DNA of 63,692 nucleotides from Actinomycetota bacterium (lineage in GTDB: Bacteria; Actinomycetota; Acidimicrobiia; Acidimicrobiales; Ilumatobacteraceae), in assembly GCA_016871395.1 (NCBI GenBank), contig VFYV01000010.1, positions 1 to 63,692 of the forward strand, given 5' to 3'. Position numbers and translations under genes: made by a program. Below the pieces are notes generated by a model, which was not told the DNA's origin, searched no databases, and saw only the letters and a program-made list of their open reading frames with translations. This document shows positions 46,419-54,501 of this stretch, piece by piece; positions within the stretch are counted from its first letter, which is position 1; every line of letters begins with the position of its first letter.

Positions 46419-46727
46419 TCAACCGGTGACCTTGCCGTCGATCACGGTGATCTCGCGGTCACCGGTGATTTCGACGATGAAAGTCCAGACGTCACCGTCA
46501 TTGTCGGTCGCCCCGCAGGCGAATTGGGTGCCGTCCGAGGTGGAGGCCGGTGTTTCGCAGCGGGCGTCCCGAAAGGTGTAGCCGGCTTCTTCGGCCAAAT
46601 CCTTGCTCTCGAGGAACTTCTCGGCCTCGTCCTTGAAGTCGCCGGCGGAGGTCGAGCATCCGGCGAGAACCATGAGGCCGACCACCGAGAGGGGCAAAAA
46701 GAATCGGTTGGGGTGGGAGGTCATCAC
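46419..46727 (-). CDS. Small lipoprotein with DUF4333-like domain
   Basis: This 102-residue protein has a lipoprotein signal peptide (FLPLSVVGLMVLAGC, lipobox VLAG-C at about 24). Two Cys residues in CETPASTSDGTQFACGATDNDG match the C-P...G-x-F-x-C-x-A pattern of DUF4333, a small actinobacterial extracytoplasmic domain of unknown role. The ATG overlaps the end of the upstream EamA transporter gene by 4 nt, so the two are co-transcribed. Convergent with bioY. Confidence 0.75.
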   Translation of the reverse strand: MMTSHPNRFFLPLSVVGLMVLAGCSTSAGDFKDEAEKFLESKDLAEEAGYTFRDARCETPASTSDGTQFACGATDNDGDVWTFIVEITGDREITVIDGKVTG

Positions 46728-47662
46728 GCAACGCTACGGGAGACACGAGCCTCGTTCAACGTATCGACGGTCACGAGAAGCAAGGCGATCCAGACCAAGG
46801 CGAAGCCGATGATCCGACTGGTGTTCAGCGTCTCGTGGTAGGCGAGCCAGCCCAAAAGGAAGTTGATGATGGGGACCAAGTACTGCATCGGTCCGAGCAC
46901 GGTCAGTGGAAGCCGCTGGGAAGCATGGGCGAAGAGTACGAGAGGGACCGCGGTGATGACGCCCGAGAGGGAGACCAAGACGAGTTCGGCGGCCGAGGCC
47001 GAGCGAAACACCGAACCTTCGTCCTGAAGATGCCACAGAACGAGTGCCAGCCCGGGAACCATGAGGACGATCGTTTCGGAGGCCAGGCTTTCGAGGGGGG
47101 TCAGGGAAATCTGTCGTTTCAGGAGTCCGTAGATCGACCAGGTGATTGCCATGGCCAGGGCGTAGACGGGCAGACGCCCGTAACTGATGGTGAGTACCAA
47201 GACAGCGATGGTCGCCAGCGAGGCGCTCACCATTTGCCGGGGTCGCAGGTGCTCGCGTAGCACCTTCACTCCAAGCAACATCGTCCCGAGTGGCGCGATG
47301 AAGTAGCCGAGGGCGGCTTCGATCACCCTGCCCTCGTGGATGACGACGACGTAGGTGGCCCAGTTGCCCGCGAGGAGGGCAGAGGCCAACGTGACGCGAC
47401 CCCACAGAGATTCGGCGCGCATGCGCCGGAAGAAGGTTCGCAGGCGCGAGCGTGTCGCGAGCAGAACGAACAAGAAGACCACGGACATCGTGATTCGGAA
47501 CCCGACCAACTCCAAGGGGGCGAACTCTTTCAGGGCCTTCCAATAAATCGTGATGAGTCCCCAGAGCAAGTAGGCAGTTACTCCGGACACCACACCACCA
47601 ACGGTGCCGTCAGTGGTGACCCCGCCCCCGACGTGCTCGTTCGTCTCGGCTCCGGCGGTCAC
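46724..47662 (-). CDS. rarD: EamA-family transporter, RarD-like
   Basis: This 312-residue membrane protein has ten predicted helices in two EamA halves. GVTAYLLWGLITIYWKALKEFAPLELVGFRI is the RarD N-terminal signature, with ALLAGNWATYVVVIHEGRVIEAALGYFIAPLG further on and VPLVLFAHASQRLPLTVLGPMQYLVPI in the second half. The RarD subgroup of drug/metabolite transporters has no firmly assigned substrate. The GTG start 47662 has both TAGGAA and a GAGG nearby. It is upstream of and overlapping with a small lipoprotein gene. Confidence 0.88.
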   Translation of the reverse strand: MTAGAETNEHVGGGVTTDGTVGGVVSGVTAYLLWGLITIYWKALKEFAPLELVGFRITMSVVFLFVLLATRSRLRTFFRRMRAESLWGRVTLASALLAGNWATYVVVIHEGRVIEAALGYFIAPLGTMLLGVKVLREHLRPRQMVSASLATIAVLVLTISYGRLPVYALAMAITWSIYGLLKRQISLTPLESLASETIVLMVPGLALVLWHLQDEGSVFRSASAAELVLVSLSGVITAVPLVLFAHASQRLPLTVLGPMQYLVPIINFLLGWLAYHETLNTSRIIGFALVWIALLLVTVDTLNEARVSRSVA

Positions 47663-47706
47663 GACCTCTTCCTATCACTCGGCCGGTCCGAGCGGCGATT
47701 CTCCAC

Positions 47707-47712
47707 TAGCGT
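47707..47712 (+). promoter_or_regulatory. -10 element of pgi
   Basis: TAGCGT ends 4 nt before ATG 47717 and 7 nt before GTG 47720. The usual spacing here favours GTG 47720 as the real leaderless start. Confidence 0.4.
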
Positions 47713-47716
47713 CGAG

Positions 47717-49342
47717 ATGGTGACTGGTATCGAGGCATCGAAAGCGTGGACCGAGATGCTGGCCGTCGAGCGGCCTCTCTCGATCGGCGAACTCTTCGCC
47801 GACGATCCGACTCGTGTGGAGAAACTGACCTTGTCGATCGGCGACCTCGTCATCGACCTCTCCAAGAATCTGATCGACGACCGCGTGGTGGCGACGTTGT
47901 TGGCGGTCGCCGACGAGGCTGACGTCGAATCGGCCATCGGTCGCTTGCTGGATGGTTACGTCGTGAATCTCACCGAGGGCCGAGCCGCGGGACATGGGTT
48001 GCTGCGTCGACCCGAGGAGGCCCGAGCGATGGTCGACGGGGTCGATGTGGCCCACCTTGTTCACGGTGTGCTGGCGCGCATGAGATCCTTCGTTGCTGAT
48101 GTGCACTCCGGTCGTCGTCTCGGCGCAACGGGTGAACGACTGACCACGATCGTCAACATCGGCATCGGGGGGAGTGATCTGGGTCCATCCATGGCGTACG
48201 AGGCCCTTCGTCCCCACCATGTGACGGGACTCCGCTGTCGCTTCGTGTCCAACATCGATCCGGCGGACCTGCGGGCCGGTCTGTCGGACCTCGAACCGGC
48301 GTCGACCTTGTTCGTCGTGGCATCCAAGACCTTCGCCACCACCGAGACGCTGGCCAACGCCAAGGTGGCGCGGGACTGGATCGTCGATGCTCTCGGTGAG
48401 AAAGCCATCGCATCCCACTTCGTGGCGGTCAGCACGAACTCGCAAGCCGTGCGGAACTTCGGCATCGGTGATGACGAGATGTTCCCGTTCTGGGACTGGG
48501 TCGGGGGCCGGTATTCGCTACCCTCGTCGATCGGATTGTCGCTCATGTTGGGCGTCGGCTCCGACGCCTTCGATCAGATGCGCGCCGGCATGCATGTGAT
48601 CGACGAAGCTGTGCGCTCGACTCCGGCGCGCGCGAACGCCGCGGTGATGATGGCGCTCATCGGCATCTGGAATCGGAACGTGCTCGGTTGCGTCAGCAAG
48701 GCGGTCTTGCCGTACTCGCACGATCTGCGGCGGTTCCCGGCCTTCCTGCAGCAACTCGACATGGAGTCCAACGGCAAGTCGACCAGACTCGACGGTTCGC
48801 CCGTGCCGTACGAGACCGGTCCGATCATCTGGGGTGAGCCGGGTACGAACTCCCAGCACGCCTTCATCCAATCGATCCACCAGGGAACCAGTGTCGTGCC
48901 GGTGGACTTCATCGGATTCGCCGAACCGGCCGACGCACTGGTGCGCGTCGGCGCGCCGGACGATACCCGTCATCGCACACTCTTTCTCGGCATGCTGGCT
49001 CAGGCGCGGGCCTTGGCCTTTGGACGTTCGCTCGACGAGGTGTCCGCGGGTCCATTCGCCGAACACCGCGTCTTGCCCGGCAATCGCCCATCGACCGTGG
49101 TCGTGGCAAGACGTCTGTCGCCGTCGGTGTTGGGTCAGTTGGTCGCCTTGTACGAACACGTCGTTCACGTGCAAGGAGTCATCTGGGGCATCAACAGCTT
49201 CGATCAATTCGGTGTGGAGTTGGGAAAAGAGATGGCCCTCGATCTGGCCGTCACCGCTCCGAGCGACCGAGGAGCCGATCCTTCCACCCACTCTTTGCTC
49301 CGGTGGTACCACGGATTCGCTCGGGGACCCGACGGAGGCTGA
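47717..49342 (+). CDS. pgi: Glucose-6-phosphate isomerase
   Basis: This enzyme of about 541 residues interconverts glucose-6-phosphate and fructose-6-phosphate in glycolysis and gluconeogenesis. NIGIGGSDLGPSMAYEAL, ASKTFATTETLANA, QLDMESNGK with the catalytic Glu, and GEPGTNSQHAFIQSIHQGT are PGI signatures; GVIWGINSFDQFGVELGK carries the C-terminal catalytic Lys. Translation starts at ATG 47717 or, more likely from promoter spacing, at GTG 47720. The reading frame extends upstream but there it overlaps the transporter gene antisense and has no PGI similarity. pafBC-like genes follow after 6 bp. Confidence 0.96.
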   Translation: MVTGIEASKAWTEMLAVERPLSIGELFADDPTRVEKLTLSIGDLVIDLSKNLIDDRVVATLLAVADEADVESAIGRLLDGYVVNLTEGRAAGHGLLRRPEEARAMVDGVDVAHLVHGVLARMRSFVADVHSGRRLGATGERLTTIVNIGIGGSDLGPSMAYEALRPHHVTGLRCRFVSNIDPADLRAGLSDLEPASTLFVVASKTFATTETLANAKVARDWIVDALGEKAIASHFVAVSTNSQAVRNFGIGDDEMFPFWDWVGGRYSLPSSIGLSLMLGVGSDAFDQMRAGMHVIDEAVRSTPARANAAVMMALIGIWNRNVLGCVSKAVLPYSHDLRRFPAFLQQLDMESNGKSTRLDGSPVPYETGPIIWGEPGTNSQHAFIQSIHQGTSVVPVDFIGFAEPADALVRVGAPDDTRHRTLFLGMLAQARALAFGRSLDEVSAGPFAEHRVLPGNRPSTVVVARRLSPSVLGQLVALYEHVVHVQGVIWGINSFDQFGVELGKEMALDLAVTAPSDRGADPSTHSLLRWYHGFARGPDGG

Positions 49343-49348
49343 CTCGCG

Positions 49349-50302
49349 ATGCACCAATTGGAACGGGTGACGAATCTGCTGACCTTGTTGCTGTCGGCGC
49401 GTCGTCACGTGACCTTCGACGAGATCCGCAACGAATTGCGGGGGCAGTACCCCGAAAATCTGGTGGCAGCGCGAGCGGCCTTCGAACGCGACAAGTCGTT
49501 GCTCCGCGACGAGGGCGTACCCATCGATTCGGTGGTCCTCGGAGGCGACCAAGCCGGGACCACCGGGTACCGAATCCTGCGGTCCGAATACGAGTTGGGA
49601 GACATCGACCTCGAACCGGACGAGGCCGCCGCGTTGCGGGTCGCGGTGTCCACCATCCGAATGGGTCAAACGTGGGGTGTCGAGGCGCTGTGGAAGGTCG
49701 ACATCGAGCCGGGGCCCGCCCGAGACGGTGGTGCCGCTCCGGTGGTGGTGGCGAACCTGCCCGTCGATCCTCGTCTTCCCCTCCTGCATCGATCGTTGGC
49801 GTCGCGGTGCGAAGTGTCGTTCGACTACAACGGCAAGTCGCGTGAGGTTCGACCCTTCGGATTGTTGGCTCGTGACGGCTGGTGGTATCTGGTGGGTCAC
49901 GACCGAAGCGTCGACGAGTTGCGGACCTTCCGGGTCGATCGCATCGCGGGAGAGGTCGAGGTCGGACGAAGCGGGGCCTTCACGATCCCCGAGGGGTTCG
50001 ATGTGAGCGCGGTGTTTCCATCCGATCCGAAGCTGCTTCCCGACAACGTGGACATGGGCGCCGATGTGGCCGAGGTGTTGGTCGACGCCTCCGATGTGGG
50101 CGTGGTGATGGCCCAGTACGGTGCGGGTGCGGTGGTGTCTGAGCGTGCCGACGGGTCGACGGTTTTCGCCATCCCCTGCTCGAACGTGCGAGCCTTCGAT
50201 CAGTGGCTGTTGGGCTTCGTCGATCGTGCCGAGGTGTTGTCACCGCCTTTACTTCGCCAACACGTCGTCGATTGGCTCGAGTCGATCGGAGCGCGGGCGT
50301 GA
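49349..50302 (+). CDS. pafB: WYL-domain transcriptional regulator (PafB-like)
   Basis: In this 317-residue protein residues about 1-70 form a winged helix-turn-helix (LERVTNLLTLLLSARRHVTFDEIRNELRGQYP). The WYL domain (about 145-215) contains FDYNGKSREVRPFGLLARDGWWYLVGHD, and a C-terminal WCX domain follows. PafB pairs with PafC to activate SOS-independent DNA-damage genes in mycobacteria, the WYL domain binding a nucleic-acid signal. Its stop overlaps the second WYL gene by 4 nt. Unlike in mycobacteria no pafA or proteasome gene is adjacent, so the PafB name rests on the tandem arrangement and sequence type. Confidence 0.83.
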   Translation: MHQLERVTNLLTLLLSARRHVTFDEIRNELRGQYPENLVAARAAFERDKSLLRDEGVPIDSVVLGGDQAGTTGYRILRSEYELGDIDLEPDEAAALRVAVSTIRMGQTWGVEALWKVDIEPGPARDGGAAPVVVANLPVDPRLPLLHRSLASRCEVSFDYNGKSREVRPFGLLARDGWWYLVGHDRSVDELRTFRVDRIAGEVEVGRSGAFTIPEGFDVSAVFPSDPKLLPDNVDMGADVAEVLVDASDVGVVMAQYGAGAVVSERADGSTVFAIPCSNVRAFDQWLLGFVDRAEVLSPPLLRQHVVDWLESIGARA

Positions 50303-51252
50303 CACGTCGGGGTCCCCGTCCGGTCAATCTGCGGCTGCGTCGGCTGTTGGTGATGCTCCCATGGTTGGCGGAGCGTGGCACCGTCTCCACCGCGGCGATG
50401 GCCGAACACTTCGCGATGACGGTCCCCGATCTGATGGCCGACCTCACGTTGGCCTCGTTGTGCGGTGTGTCGCAGGATCCTCGTGATCTGATCGATCTGT
50501 GGGTCGACGAGGAGGCGGTGCACTTCGGAATACCGAAGTACTTCAATCGCCCACTTCGTCTCACGGCGCCCGAAGCCTTCAGTCTGGTGGCCTCGGCGAC
50601 CGCCGCGCGCAACCTGACGGGCTCAGACCTCGGTGGTGCGCTGAATCGCGCGGTCGACAAAGTGGCCCGGGCCCTGGGCATCGACGACGTCGACCGGCTG
50701 GTTGTCGAATTGGAGACCCCCGCCGCGGTGGCCGACTTCGCCCGGGCCGCCGAGGCGGGCGTGGAGGTGACCATCAGCCACTGGTCCGTGACCACGGGCG
50801 ATTCCGTGGAGCGACGGATCGTGCCGGCGGAGGTCTTCATGGAATCGGATCATTGGTACGTGCGAGCCCTCGATCTCGGGGTCGGGGCCGAACGCACCTT
50901 CCGCCTCGACCGAATCGAGAGTCACCAGGTCGGGCAAACCCGACACGATGTGGATCTCGGACCGCGACGCCCGTGGTTCTCCGACCCGGTCGAGACGACC
51001 CGGGTGACGATCGAGATGGATCCGGCGTGGATGTGGGTTCTCGAGCAATATCCCGGGGTCACGATCGACGAAGTCACGACGCCCAGACCCCAGGGTTGGG
51101 TCTCGGTCTCGATGCCGGTGAGCAGTGAACGGTGGTTGCAACGTTTGTTGTTGCGTCTCGGGTCGCATGCCCGAGTGCGGGCGCCAGAGAGTTGGACCGA
51201 CTTGGCCTCAGACACCGCTCGACTGGTGCTGACGCGCTACGGCAAGAAATAG
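50299..51252 (+). CDS. pafC: WYL-domain transcriptional regulator (PafC-like)
   Basis: This 317-residue protein has a helix-turn-helix part (LRRLLVMLPWLAERGTVSTAAMAEHFAMT), a WYL-type domain (VTISHWSVTTGDSVERRIVPAEVFMESDHWYVRAL) with Arg in RTFRLDRIE, and a C-terminal WCX region. The start GTG 50299 overlaps the PafB-like stop. It is probably the heterodimer partner of the preceding protein. Its last 16 bp overlap the convergent exonuclease gene, which may itself act in DNA repair. Confidence 0.83.
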   Translation: MTRRGPRPVNLRLRRLLVMLPWLAERGTVSTAAMAEHFAMTVPDLMADLTLASLCGVSQDPRDLIDLWVDEEAVHFGIPKYFNRPLRLTAPEAFSLVASATAARNLTGSDLGGALNRAVDKVARALGIDDVDRLVVELETPAAVADFARAAEAGVEVTISHWSVTTGDSVERRIVPAEVFMESDHWYVRALDLGVGAERTFRLDRIESHQVGQTRHDVDLGPRRPWFSDPVETTRVTIEMDPAWMWVLEQYPGVTIDEVTTPRPQGWVSVSMPVSSERWLQRLLLRLGSHARVRAPESWTDLASDTARLVLTRYGKK

Positions 51253-51818
51253 TCGGTCATCTGGGCGACGGACTCGATCGCGTGTCCACGCAATAGATGA
51301 GGCAATAGTTCCGCTGTGGCCTGGGCATCGTGAAACGCGTCGTGGGCTTGATCGAGTCGGATCCCGTAGTCCTCGCACAACGAACCCAGCCGATGGTTCT
51401 TGTGGCCGTGGGGGTCGAGGCGCCGAGAGAGGTCGAGGGTGCACAAAACTCCGGCCCAATCGAGGGTGACCCCGACCTCCTCGGCAGCGTTTCGCAGAAA
51501 TCGCGTGTCGAAGGGAGCGTTGTGGGCCACCACGATACGCCCGGTCGTGAGTTCGGCCAGGGTTGTCATGGCGCGTCGTAGTCCGGGAGCGAACAACACG
51601 TGTCGTCGTCCGATGCCGTGGATGTGGCGGGGACCGAGGTCGGCGGTCAAGACGCCTCGGGGGCGTACGTGCGTGCTCCAGTTTCGCGTTGTGCGACCCG
51701 ATAGATCGCTGAGGATCACCGCCATCTGCAGAATCGTGTCCGAGGCGCGCAGACCGGAGGTCTCGAGGTCCACCACGGCAAAGCCCCGAGCGGCGCTAGC
51801 GGACGACGATGAGGACAT
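51237..51818 (-). CDS. DEDDh 3'-5' exonuclease (DnaQ-like)
   Basis: This 193-residue protein has the exonuclease motifs I (FAVVDLETSGL, Asp and Glu), II (VVAHNAPFDTRFLRN) and III (HDAFHDAQATAELL, H-x4-D), and HIHGIGRRHV between I and II. It could be a polymerase proofreading subunit, an oligoribonuclease-like or a stand-alone repair exonuclease; the size fits the DnaQ epsilon-like group. ATG 51818 has TAGGGT 7 nt upstream. It sits beside the PafBC-like regulators of DNA damage genes and before whiB. Confidence 0.87.
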   Translation of the reverse strand: MSSSSSASAARGFAVVDLETSGLRASDTILQMAVILSDLSGRTTRNWSTHVRPRGVLTADLGPRHIHGIGRRHVLFAPGLRRAMTTLAELTTGRIVVAHNAPFDTRFLRNAAEEVGVTLDWAGVLCTLDLSRRLDPHGHKNHRLGSLCEDYGIRLDQAHDAFHDAQATAELLPHLLRGHAIESVAQMTDYFLP

Positions 51819-51825
51819 CGACCTC

Positions 51826-51831
51826 ACCCTA
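51826..51831 (-). promoter_or_regulatory. -10 element of the exonuclease gene
   Basis: TAGGGT on the minus strand ends 7 nt before ATG 51818. Confidence 0.4.
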
Positions 51832-51844
51832 GAGTCGAGGTCGG

Positions 51845-52159
51845 TCAGCTGGCGGAACGAAGACCGCGCGCGCGTACACCGATCGGTGCCGCCACGGTGA
51901 AACCGGCCAGGTGGCGTTCCTCCTCGGACTCGCCACCCCAGAACCCGTACTCCCGGTTGTCACGCGCGAAAACCTGACATTGATCATTGACCGGGCAGGT
52001 GCGACACAGGAGACGAGCCTGCGTCTCCCGACGAACGCGAGCCTGAGGACGTTCGGCCTTGGGCGGGAAGAACAGATGAGTCTTGCCCTTGCACACCGCG
52101 TGATCCATCCAGTTGGTGGACGAGGGCACCTTCAGTTCGGGGGACTCGAGGGCCGACAT
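51845..52159 (-). CDS. whiB: WhiB-family iron-sulfur transcriptional regulator
   Basis: This 104-residue protein carries the four cluster-binding Cys residues at 23, 52, 55 and 61 (AVCKGK; LLCRTCPVNDQC), the WhiB turn GFWGGESEEER and a short basic tail GVRARGLRSAS. WhiB proteins bind a 4Fe-4S cluster and the primary sigma factor to control transcription; they are confined to Actinobacteria, which supports the taxonomic call. ATG 52159 matches family N-termini; TAGACA lies 10 nt upstream. The family member (WhiB1-7) cannot be assigned safely. Confidence 0.92.
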   Translation of the reverse strand: MSALESPELKVPSSTNWMDHAVCKGKTHLFFPPKAERPQARVRRETQARLLCRTCPVNDQCQVFARDNREYGFWGGESEEERHLAGFTVAAPIGVRARGLRSAS

Positions 52160-52207
52160 GGGGACCGCCTGTCTACGAAAAGCCGGATGGACAACGAAAG
52201 ATGTAGG

Positions 52208-52243
52208 GCGGTAGGGCCAGGAGGGGGGGATTGGCCCTACCGC
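52208..52243. other. Strong 12-bp hairpin between phoH and whiB
   Basis: GCGGTAGGGCCA (52208-52219) pairs perfectly with TGGCCCTACCGC (52232-52243) across a 12-nt G-rich loop. It lacks a U-tract on either strand, so it is not a standard terminator. The phoH frame stops inside its right arm. It may protect or attenuate the phoH or whiB transcript. Confidence 0.6.
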
Positions 52244-53748
52244 TCGCATTTAACACTAAATGAAAGGGGGACAATCGTCAAGGAAAAAATTCGCGGTGCC
52301 ATGTCGCCGTCGTCACAGGACCCAGCGCTGACACGCGGGGCCTTCTGGATCGCCACCAGAGGACCAGGTTTTTTCGGGGGGGGGGACAGAGAGTTAGAGA
52401 GTGGGGAGGTGATGTGCCCAAAGCAGTGCTGACCACGAAACGCGCCGATCAACACGGCCAAAGCGTTGTTGGATTCGCCAAGGTACGGAGCATCGATCTG
52501 GCTGGTGTCGCCGGTGAAAATCACCTTGGTGCCCTCGCCGATGCGCGTGAGGATCGTTTTCAACGTGGTGGGCTCAAGGTTTTGGGCCTCGTCGACGACC
52601 ACGATCTGACGGTGCAGTGACCGCCCCCGCAGGAAGGTCACCGACTCCAAAGAGAGCTGGTTGCGGGCGATCAATTCGTCGATCATCGTGCAGGCCTCGC
52701 GATTCGAGCGCTGATCGGTGAGAGCCACGATCGCGTCGTGAATCGCCGACATCCACGGGTCCAGTTTCTCGTCGAGTCCTCCGGGAAGGAAACCGACGTC
52801 GGCTCGGCCGACCGGAACGAGGGGCCGGTACACCGCGAGCTTCTCGTATCGACGTTGTTCCACGACCTGCTCGAGCCCGGCTGCGATTGCCATCACGGTC
52901 TTGCCGGTGCCCGCACGTCCGTCGAGAGCGATAACGCTCACGTCAGGATCGAGCAACAACTCCAATGAGAATCGCTGTTCTTTCGAGCGGGCTCGCAGAC
53001 CCCAAGCCTCTGAGGACGTTTGTGGGATGAGGTGCAGGGATCCATCGACGCAACGCACGAGGGCCGACTGAGAACCGGCCCGAAGCACCGCGAAGGAATT
53101 TTCCGCCAACGTCCCCCGAGCCGTCACCTCGTCGGGATCGACGGAGATTCCGGCGTAGAGCGAGTCGATGAGCGACGCGTCGCAGTCGATGGTGGTCCAA
53201 CCGAGCGGTCGCGACGTTTCGTGTCGGCCGGCGAGTTGGTGCTCGTGAGCCGTCAACCCTAGGTGAGCAGCCTTCAGTCGAAGCGCGGCATCGTTCGACA
53301 CCATCCGCGTCGGAGCATGGCTGGCCTGTCCGAGAGCGGCGCCGATGATCCGATTGTCGGGCGTGGTGGCGTCGAGGCCGTGTTCGATCAGCAGATGCTT
53401 TTGGATGCCGTTGATCTCGATATGGACCGTGGCCGAGGCCGGTTCGCTGGTCAGGGGGACTGGCCGAGCCAACGAGCCACCGGCGCGCATGCGCAGTTCC
53501 TCGAGGGATCGCAAGGCCGCGCGGGCCGCGCGGCCGACGTCGTCGGGACGACTTTTCAGGCCGTCGAGCTCCTCGATCACGGTCAGCGGGATGACGATCG
53601 CGCACTCGGGGTACGCCCCCAGGCAATTCGGATCGGCGATCAACACGGAGGTGTCGAGTACGACGCGGGTGTCGTGTTCTCCGGGGATCCGCACTGAGGC
53701 GCGGTCGTGCGGCGTCTGGTGAATCATGCCCCGCACCACCTCATCCAC
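52237..53748 (-). CDS. phoH: PIN-domain PhoH-like ATPase with an aberrant C-terminus
   Basis: This 503-residue protein has a PIN nuclease domain (about 25-160; VVLDTSVLIADPNCLG, DNRIIGAAL) and a PhoH NTPase domain (about 235-445) with Walker A DGRAGTGKTVMA (near 280) and Walker B IVVVDEAQN (near 384). PIN-PhoH proteins act on RNA; several are helicase-nucleases. After GQHCFGHIT, where the family continues with a Glu-Arg-Ser motif and a final helix, this frame reads about 55 low-complexity residues through a run of ten C (52376-52385) and stops in a hairpin. GTG 53748 has AGGAG at a spacing of 7. Confidence 0.88.
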   Translation of the reverse strand: MDEVVRGMIHQTPHDRASVRIPGEHDTRVVLDTSVLIADPNCLGAYPECAIVIPLTVIEELDGLKSRPDDVGRAARAALRSLEELRMRAGGSLARPVPLTSEPASATVHIEINGIQKHLLIEHGLDATTPDNRIIGAALGQASHAPTRMVSNDAALRLKAAHLGLTAHEHQLAGRHETSRPLGWTTIDCDASLIDSLYAGISVDPDEVTARGTLAENSFAVLRAGSQSALVRCVDGSLHLIPQTSSEAWGLRARSKEQRFSLELLLDPDVSVIALDGRAGTGKTVMAIAAGLEQVVEQRRYEKLAVYRPLVPVGRADVGFLPGGLDEKLDPWMSAIHDAIVALTDQRSNREACTMIDELIARNQLSLESVTFLRGRSLHRQIVVVDEAQNLEPTTLKTILTRIGEGTKVIFTGDTSQIDAPYLGESNNALAVLIGAFRGQHCFGHITSPLSNSLSPPPKKPGPLVAIQKAPRVSAGSCDDGDMAPRIFSLTIVPLSFSVKCER

Positions 53749-54238
53749 TCAGACTCCTCATCGGTTGTGTCGTTGCCTCGCGCTGCAGCGATCCGGCTTC
53801 GGGATACGGGGAACTTTTCGGCGAACGGACTCGAGGGGAGAACCCCAGGTTCCATTATTGCCCACACGTAGTCCGGCATGGTGGATTCCCGGGGCGAGTT
53901 CTGGGCGATTCGCCGCGAGAGTCGCTCTCGTGGCATCCACCATCGAAAGCGTTCAATTTGCCAAACTTTTCAATCACCAGAAGTGGTTTGAAACGATTGA
54001 CGGGTCCGCCCATCGAGTTCCGAACCGGCGTCTTCGGCGTGAGCGCGCAGCCTCATTGCATTTGCAACAAAAGCAATACTTGTAATGAAGCGAAAAATCC
54101 AATCGAATGAAGGTTGGTTCCACCCAGGATCCGATCAGAAACGATCAGAAACGAAGCGAAGTGCGCAGACGGCCCCGGCCTGAAGCGACTCGAAATCAAT
54201 TCAGAGCAATTCCAAAACAAACCAGAAAGGGAATTCCC
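53749..54238. other. Intergenic region phoH-histone-like gene
   Basis: The 490 bp between divergent genes hold no convincing CDS. Composition drifts from GC-rich near phoH to A-rich from about 53940. TTGCA-TT-TGCAA (near 54057) is a small palindrome in an A/T-rich patch likely to contain the rightward promoter. A tandem repeat of GATCAGAAAC lies at about 54131-54150. The long A-rich leader before ATG 54239 may regulate its translation. Confidence 0.5.
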
Positions 54239-54409
54239 ATGGCAGCAAAGAAGAAGGCAGCAAAGAAGAAGGCAGCCGCCAAGAAGGCTCCGGCCAAGAA
54301 GAAGGCAGCGGCCAAGAAGGCTCCGGCCAAGAAGAAGGCTCCGGCCAAGAAGAAGGCAGCCGCCAAGAAGGCTCCGGCCAAGAAGAAGAAGGCAGCCAAG
54401 AAGAAGTGA
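54239..54409 (+). CDS. Small Lys/Ala-rich histone H1-like DNA-binding protein
   Basis: This 56-residue protein is made almost only of Lys, Ala and Pro in AKKKA/APAKKK repeats, like the C-terminal tails of histone H1, HC2 or mycobacterial HupB. It should bind DNA without fixed structure. ATG 54239 follows the good Shine-Dalgarno AAAGGGA; an in-frame ATG at 54107 has no ribosome-binding site. A perfect terminator starts 30 bp after the stop, so this is an independently transcribed and perhaps abundant product. The Lys codons are nearly all AAG, and the DNA is itself repetitive. Confidence 0.85.
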   Translation: MAAKKKAAKKKAAAKKAPAKKKAAAKKAPAKKKAPAKKKAAAKKAPAKKKKAAKKK

Positions 54410-54439
54410 TTCTTTCCGATCAGTGATCGGGTGGGAACT

Positions 54440-54475
54440 GAACGAGCGGGGGATTCCCCCGCTCGTTCGCTTTTT
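54440..54475 (+). terminator. Rho-independent terminator of the histone-like gene
   Basis: A perfect 13-bp stem (54440-54452 with 54456-54468) closes a 3-nt ATT loop and is followed by GCTTTTT. It is the clearest intrinsic terminator in the window. Confidence 0.95.
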
Positions 54476-54501
54476 CTGACCGGTCGAGCGGAGGGTCCCC
54501 C

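Noticed and set aside
47336-47716. N-terminal extension of pgi by 127 residues
   Set aside because: The extension is antisense to the EamA transporter gene, unlike any PGI, and the promoter lies at 47707.
52208-52243. Intrinsic terminator for phoH or whiB
   Set aside because: The stem is strong but neither strand has a U-tract after it, so it was listed only as a hairpin.
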